A DNA stretch of 10,757 nt, taken from positions 1,980,003 through 1,990,759 of the forward strand of contig CP070840.1 in assembly GCA_020342025.1 (NCBI GenBank). Reading direction: 5' to 3'. Below, one piece after another: positions 6,728 through 10,757 of the stretch (positions are counted from its first letter, which is position 1; every line of letters starts with the position of its first letter). Position numbers and translations under genes: made by a program. The notes beneath the pieces are model-generated. The model ran no database searches and was not told where the DNA came from. It saw only the letters and a list, made by a program, of their open reading frames with translations. The DNA is from Deltaproteobacteria bacterium. GTDB taxonomy: Bacteria > Desulfobacterota > DSM-4660 > Desulfatiglandales > HGW-15.

Positions 6728-7702
6728 GTGAGATTACCAAAATTTAAATACGTGGAACCCAAGAGTATCAAGGAGGCGTGTGCCATCCTGGATGAAGATC
6801 CAGCGGCGAAAGTTTTGGCGGGCGGGACGGACCTCTTGGTCAACATGAAGCACAGGGTGGAGGTGCCTTCCGTGGTGGTAAACATAAAGCGCATATCTGG
6901 CCTGGACTTCATAGCGCAGGACAATGGCACCTTAAGGATAGGGGCCCTCACTCCCCTGAAAAAGATCTACTCCGCAAAACTCGTGAGAGAAAAAGTAACC
7001 GCCCTTGCCCAGGCCGCCTCTTCTGTCGGGTCCTATCACCACCAGAGCATGGGGACCCTTGGAGGCAACCTGTGTCAGCAAAACAGGTGCATGTATTTCA
7101 ACCAGTCCCAGTGGTGGCGGAGTGCCAGGCCCACCTGCTACAAAGCGGGCGGAGAGATCTGTCACGTGGTCAACAAGAAAGAGATCTGTTATTCGAGCTA
7201 TTGTGGGGATTTGGCTGCAGCACTTCTCGTCTTGAATGTGCAGGTGATTTTGGAGAGTAAAGGGAAGGCAAGGGAGGTACCGCTGGAGAGTTTTTTCTCC
7301 GGGGACGGCAAAGCCCCGCTTGTTCTCAAGAAAGGGGAAATATTGACAGAGGTGACCATCCCGGGGGGAGCCATGAACGGGTTTTCCACCTACATCAAAT
7401 TCTCCAATCGCGGGAGTATAGATTTTCCCATTGTGGGCCATGCCTTTTGGGCGTCCGCGGAGCGGAAGGAATATAGAGTTTCCTTCACGGCCGTAGATAA
7501 GAAGCCTTTAAGGGCTCCAAATGTTGAAGATTCTATGAGAGGAAAAGATCTCAATGCAGAGGTGGTTGAAGAGGCGAGCGGTCTCGCCCCCAAAGAAGCC
7601 AGGCCGGTCAAAAACAGCGTTTATTCTCCCTCTTATAAGAGAAGAATGATGGGGCTACTTCTTCGATGCAGCACGGATGAAGCGATAGGGAGGTCAAAGT
7701 AA
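6728..7702 (+). CDS. hcrB: 4-hydroxybenzoyl-CoA reductase-type FAD/[4Fe-4S] subunit (beta)
   Basis: This is the FAD subunit of a xanthine-oxidase-family molybdenum enzyme; in 4-hydroxybenzoyl-CoA reductase it receives electrons from ferredoxin and passes them toward the Mo site for reductive dehydroxylation of the aromatic ring. FAD-binding motifs AGGTDLL (31-37) and MGTLGGNL (108-115) are present. After the second comes the insertion that separates this family from ordinary xanthine dehydrogenases: cysteines C121, C137, C145 and C154, spaced C-x15-C-x7-C-x8-C, the pattern I recall for the extra [4Fe-4S] cluster of the Thauera enzyme, within NQSQWWR and GEICHV surroundings. C116 and C159 are additional. 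Length (324 residues) fits the family. The start is GTG with GGGAGG six bases upstream. Its TAA overlaps the next ATG by one base. The exact substrate is not shown by the sequence. Confidence 0.88.
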   Translation: MRLPKFKYVEPKSIKEACAILDEDPAAKVLAGGTDLLVNMKHRVEVPSVVVNIKRISGLDFIAQDNGTLRIGALTPLKKIYSAKLVREKVTALAQAASSVGSYHHQSMGTLGGNLCQQNRCMYFNQSQWWRSARPTCYKAGGEICHVVNKKEICYSSYCGDLAAALLVLNVQVILESKGKAREVPLESFFSGDGKAPLVLKKGEILTEVTIPGGAMNGFSTYIKFSNRGSIDFPIVGHAFWASAERKEYRVSFTAVDKKPLRAPNVEDSMRGKDLNAEVVEEASGLAPKEARPVKNSVYSPSYKRRMMGLLLRCSTDEAIGRSK

Positions 7703-8160
7703 TGAAACAGGGTGTTGAGCTGAACGTTAATGGTGATACGTATGAGGTGTTGGTGGCTTCCAATCAGACCCTTCTTGAGGTGCTCAGGGACAACCTGGGT
7801 TTGATTGGCACAAAGCGAGGATGCGACCTTGGGGCCTGCGGGGCCTGCACGGTCCTTATAAATGGCGAGGCTCATCTCTCGTGCCTCATGCTGGCCATGG
7901 ATGGGGTGGGCAAAGAGATCCTCACCATAGAGGGTTTAAGTGGGGACGGGGAACTGCATCCCCTCCAGAGCGCTTTTGTGGAAAAGGGCGGGCTTCAATG
8001 CGGGTTCTGCACGCCAGGTATGATCATGACCGCCAAAGGCATATTAGATGAAGAGGAGCACCCCACGGAAGAGATCATAAAGAAAAAAATGGCTGGCAAC
8101 CTTTGCCGCTGCACAGGTTACAAAAAGATCATTGAAGCGGTGATGAGTGTGGCCGGATAG
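7702..8160 (+). CDS. hcrC: 4-hydroxybenzoyl-CoA reductase-type 2x[2Fe-2S] subunit (gamma)
   Basis: This 152-residue subunit carries the two [2Fe-2S] clusters that relay electrons between the flavin/[4Fe-4S] subunit and the molybdenum cofactor. The plant-ferredoxin-like cluster uses C41, C46, C49 and C61 (GCDLGACGACT). The second, in the four-helix C-terminal domain, uses C100, C103, C135 and C137 (CGFCTPG and NLCRCTGY). All eight ligands are intact and the length is normal for this subunit. The start overlaps the preceding stop (TAATG), with AGGGAGG eight bases upstream inside the hcrB end, so translation is probably coupled. Similar small subunits occur in xanthine dehydrogenase, CO dehydrogenase and nicotinate dehydrogenase; assignment to the 4-hydroxybenzoyl-CoA reductase type rests on the neighbouring FAD subunit. 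Confidence 0.9.
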   Translation: MKQGVELNVNGDTYEVLVASNQTLLEVLRDNLGLIGTKRGCDLGACGACTVLINGEAHLSCLMLAMDGVGKEILTIEGLSGDGELHPLQSAFVEKGGLQCGFCTPGMIMTAKGILDEEEHPTEEIIKKKMAGNLCRCTGYKKIIEAVMSVAG

Positions 8161-8182
8161 GGAAGGGAAAGGGAAGCCACAG

Positions 8183-10471
8183 ATGGAAAAAGAACTGAAC
8201 GTTGTCGGGAAAAGGTTGCCCATGCATGATGCGGCGGTAAAAGCGAAGGGGACCGCCCAGTTCACCGATGATCTTAAGCTTTCCGGGATGCTCTTCGGTA
8301 AGGTATTAAGGAGCCCTCTTCCCCATGCGAAGATTTTGAATATAGACACCTCAAAAGCGGCGAAGCTGCCCGGCGTTAAAGGCGTGATGACCGGTGAGGA
8401 AATCCCGGATCGAACATACGGCATTGTGCCGAAGGCAAAGGATGAGTATGCACTTGCCAAGGGGAAAGTGCGGTACATAGGTGACGACGTGGCCGCGGTC
8501 TGTGCCATTGATCAGGAGATTGCAGAGGAGGCCGTAGAACTGATCAAGGTGGACTATGAGGAGTTGCCTGCAGTATTCGATCCGTTGGATGCCATCAAGG
8601 AAGGAGCCCCTGTCATCCACGATGAGGTACCGAACAATATCTCTGCCATGATGCACAAGGAATTTGGGAATGTGGAGGCGGCCTTCAAAGAGAGTGACGT
8701 GGTCTTTGAGGATACCTTCTACTCTCAGGGAGTCAATCATGCGCCCCTTGAGCCCCACGCGGCCCTTGCCCAATATGATCCACTTAGGGGAGAACTGACC
8801 ATCTGGTCCTCCACCCAGATTCCCTTCTACCTACGCAGAAACCTATCCACCACTTTGCTGGTACCTGAGGGTAAGATCCGTGTGATCAAGCCAAAAGTGG
8901 GGGGCGGCTTCGGTCAGAAGATCGATATGTTTGCCAAGGATTTCTGTGCCTGTTGGTTTGCCATGAAGCTGGGAAGACCGGTCAAGTTTGTCTATGAGCG
9001 GGAGGAGATCTTTATTTCCACCCGGCAGAGGCACCCCATGTACATTACAGCAAAGACCGGGATGAAGAAAGATGGGACTATCCTGGCCCAACAGTTTACG
9101 GCCTATGCGGATGGCGGGGCCTACAACAGCACGGCCCCTCTGATGATCACCGTTTCAGGGTTTTTCCTGATGATCCCCTATCGTGTGCCCAACCTGATCT
9201 ACCACGGGCATCATGTCTACACCAACAAGCCGGTGGGTGGGGCCATGCGGGGACACGGTATTCCTCAGGCACGATTTGCCGTGGAGCGACAGCTGGACAT
9301 GATTTCAGATCGTATGGGCATCGATCCGGCAGAGCTCAGAATCAAGAATAGCATCCATGCGGGCGAGCCACACCCGGCCAAGTTCATCATTAATACCTGC
9401 GGGTACGCGGACTCGGTGAAGGAGGCGGCCCAGGCCATAGGCTGGAAAGAGAAGAGGGGAAAACTCCCCTTTGGAAGAGGTGTGGGACTGGCAGGAGGAT
9501 CCTTCCCCAGCGGTGTGAATAACATGAGCCACATCAGTTCCGGATCCGTGGTTCAACTGGGTCGCGACGGGGCCGTGAACGTCCTTTCAGGGGCCGCAGA
9601 CATCGGCCAGGGCGCAGAGACGGTAATCAGCCAGATCGTTGCAGAGGAGCTTGGCGTGGCCCTGGAGGACGTGAGAATAACGGCGGCCGACACGGGGATC
9701 ACCCCACTAGACCCGGGAACCTTCGGCAGCGGTGTGACGGTAAGGGCAGGCAATGCGGCAAGATTGGCGGCCCTCTCTGCAAAGAACAAGCTTTTCGAGT
9801 TTGTGGCTGAAAAACTGGAGGCCAATCCAGAGGACCTGGTGGCAAAGGAGAAAAGAATCTTTGTGAAAGGGTCTCCTGAGCGGGGAATGACCCTTTCTGA
9901 GGCCATCAAGGCCTATCAATATGAGGACCTGCCCATGCCCATTGTGGGCAGAGGATCCTGGATGGCGCCCGTCACCGAGCCCACCACCCTGATCAAAGAG
10001 AATGGGAACTTTGCGCCCAATTACTCCTTCATGACCCAGGCGGCAGAAGTGGAGGTGGATCTTCAAACAGGCCAGGTGAAGCTGGTGAGGATGGTAACGG
10101 CCCATGACTGCGGAAGGCCGATCAACCCCATGCTCGTGGAGGGTCAGTTGGAAGGCTCTGTGGTGGGAGGAATGGGTCAGGCCCTTTATGAACATGTGAT
10201 TGTGGAGAAGGGGCAGGTGATGAACCCCTCCTTCCTGGATTATGGTTTTCCCACTTTTATGGAGATGCCGGAGATAGAGGCCATCGACATTGAGACAGAC
10301 GATCCGCTGGGGCCCTTTGGGGCTAAGGAGGCGGGGGAGGGAACACAGTTGTCTCCGGCCCCTGCCATTGTGAATGCCATCTACGATGCCATAGGGGTTG
10401 ACTTCATGGATCTCCCCATAACCCCGGAGAAGATCCTCAAGGCGTTAGAGGCGAAGAAAAACAGAAGCTGA
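8183..10471 (+). CDS. hcrA: 4-hydroxybenzoyl-CoA reductase-type molybdenum-cofactor catalytic subunit (alpha)
   Basis: This 762-residue subunit binds molybdopterin cytosine dinucleotide and holds the active site. Visible features: the N-terminal a/b-hammerhead domain (AKGTAQFTDDLKLSGMLFGKVLRSP), the STQIPF segment, the cofactor-binding loop GGGFGQK (240-246), the RGHGIPQARFAVE loop, the glycine-rich GSGVTVRAGNAAR segment, and the C-terminal GAKEAGEG where E719 matches the catalytic glutamate of the xanthine oxidase family. No signal peptide is seen, in line with a cytoplasmic enzyme. ATG 8183 is chosen because AGGGAAG lies six bases upstream and homology begins at VGKRLPMHDA; a GTG at 8147 in the same frame would overlap hcrC by 14 bases. 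The gene follows hcrC after 22 bases. The gene order B-C-A differs from the C-A-B order known in Thauera. Substrate assignment is inferred from the beta subunit. Confidence 0.9.
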   Translation: MEKELNVVGKRLPMHDAAVKAKGTAQFTDDLKLSGMLFGKVLRSPLPHAKILNIDTSKAAKLPGVKGVMTGEEIPDRTYGIVPKAKDEYALAKGKVRYIGDDVAAVCAIDQEIAEEAVELIKVDYEELPAVFDPLDAIKEGAPVIHDEVPNNISAMMHKEFGNVEAAFKESDVVFEDTFYSQGVNHAPLEPHAALAQYDPLRGELTIWSSTQIPFYLRRNLSTTLLVPEGKIRVIKPKVGGGFGQKIDMFAKDFCACWFAMKLGRPVKFVYEREEIFISTRQRHPMYITAKTGMKKDGTILAQQFTAYADGGAYNSTAPLMITVSGFFLMIPYRVPNLIYHGHHVYTNKPVGGAMRGHGIPQARFAVERQLDMISDRMGIDPAELRIKNSIHAGEPHPAKFIINTCGYADSVKEAAQAIGWKEKRGKLPFGRGVGLAGGSFPSGVNNMSHISSGSVVQLGRDGAVNVLSGAADIGQGAETVISQIVAEELGVALEDVRITAADTGITPLDPGTFGSGVTVRAGNAARLAALSAKNKLFEFVAEKLEANPEDLVAKEKRIFVKGSPERGMTLSEAIKAYQYEDLPMPIVGRGSWMAPVTEPTTLIKENGNFAPNYSFMTQAAEVEVDLQTGQVKLVRMVTAHDCGRPINPMLVEGQLEGSVVGGMGQALYEHVIVEKGQVMNPSFLDYGFPTFMEMPEIEAIDIETDDPLGPFGAKEAGEGTQLSPAPAIVNAIYDAIGVDFMDLPITPEKILKALEAKKNRS

Positions 10472-10506
10472 AAGAACTATTACGATCCTTTTTCATCATT
10501 TTCCCC

Positions 10507-10536
10507 TTGACATTACCCGTTTTCGTTTCATATAAA
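10507..10536 (+). promoter_or_regulatory. Sigma70-type promoter for the IclR-family gene
   Basis: A perfect -35 hexamer TTGACA (10507-10512) is followed after 18 bases by TATAAA (10531-10536), five of six in the -10 consensus. It lies 36 bases after the hcrA stop and about 40 bases before the regulator start codon, giving a short leader. No convincing terminator separates it from hcrA, so read-through is possible as well. Confidence 0.7.
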
Positions 10537-10576
10537 GAACATGCGTTTTCTATAAGAAACAAATTCGGATTCCAAT

Positions 10577-10757
10577 ATGTCCCCCCCCACATTCAAAAGA
10601 GTGCCTGCATTAGACAAGTGTTTTGCCATACTGGAGTTGCTTGCCCAATCGAAAGAACCCATGGGTATCAGCGGCATATCCGCCAATCTTGACCTGAATA
10701 AGAGCACGGTGTTCAACATCGTACACACGCTCATGGACCTTAAAGTCCTGGAGAATC
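10577..10757 (+). CDS. IclR-family transcriptional regulator, N-terminal part (3' end outside window)
   Basis: The frame runs off the right edge, leaving 60 visible codons. They read as the winged helix-turn-helix of the IclR family: VPALDKCFAILELLAQSKEP, then GISGISANLDLNKSTVFNIVHTL as the recognition region (about residues 30-52), and LKVLEN leading into the wing. IclR proteins use the N-terminal domain to bind DNA and a C-terminal domain, not visible here, to sense a small molecule, and many control aromatic-acid catabolism. Its place right after the reductase operon suggests it regulates that operon, which is inference. ATG 10577 is the only ATG between an upstream in-frame stop (10553-10555) and the conserved region. 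Its ribosome binding site is weak (GGA seven bases upstream). Eight consecutive C follow the start codon almost at once (10581-10588). Confidence 0.85.
   Translation, partial: MSPPTFKRVPALDKCFAILELLAQSKEPMGISGISANLDLNKSTVFNIVHTLMDLKVLEN

Noticed and set aside
8147..8182. GTG start adding 12 residues to hcrA
   Set aside because: It overlaps hcrC by 14 bases; ATG 8183 has a good ribosome binding site and fits the family N-terminus.
10507..10692. Plus-strand 61-codon open frame at the right end
   Set aside because: It overlaps the promoter and the start of the IclR-family gene in another frame; the IclR helix-turn-helix frame is clearly the real one.

Overview
The window looks like a chromosomal piece of an anaerobic bacterium of the Desulfobacterota (old Deltaproteobacteria). 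This is inferred, not proven. The inference rests on the protein flavour of SMC and FtsY, roughly 50% GC, and a molybdenum enzyme of the 4-hydroxybenzoyl-CoA reductase type, which belongs to anaerobic aromatic degradation.

Region 1 (1-6350) is a housekeeping pair, smc and ftsY, with accessory genes between them. The smc gene enters from the left with its 5' half missing and ends at a terminator-like hairpin. A minus-strand unit faces it: an uncatalogued 34-codon small ORF whose stop overlaps the start of a 426-residue protein with a thioredoxin-like CxxC domain. Across an AT-rich divergent region, a plus-strand unit holds a small acidic protein made of two copies of a 40-residue module, a sulfatase/alkaline-phosphatase superfamily hydrolase with threonine in place of the usual Cys/Ser, and ftsY. 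Spacings of 19 and 38 bases suggest one transcript.

Region 2 (6326-6727) is non-coding. It begins at the ftsY stop codon with an apparent 181-base element that has imperfect terminal inverted repeats and internal palindromes. It resembles a MITE or REP element, and its left end doubles as a terminator. A spaced inverted repeat follows, close upstream of the next operon.

Region 3 (6728-10471) is a tight three-gene operon for a molybdenum hydroxylase: FAD subunit, 2x[2Fe-2S] subunit, Mo-cofactor subunit. The FAD subunit carries the four-cysteine insertion that binds the extra [4Fe-4S] cluster of 4-hydroxybenzoyl-CoA reductase. The complex is therefore probably a reductase of that family and not an ordinary xanthine dehydrogenase; its exact substrate is unproven. 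After it come a good sigma70-type promoter and the first 60 codons of an IclR-family regulator, which runs off the right edge.
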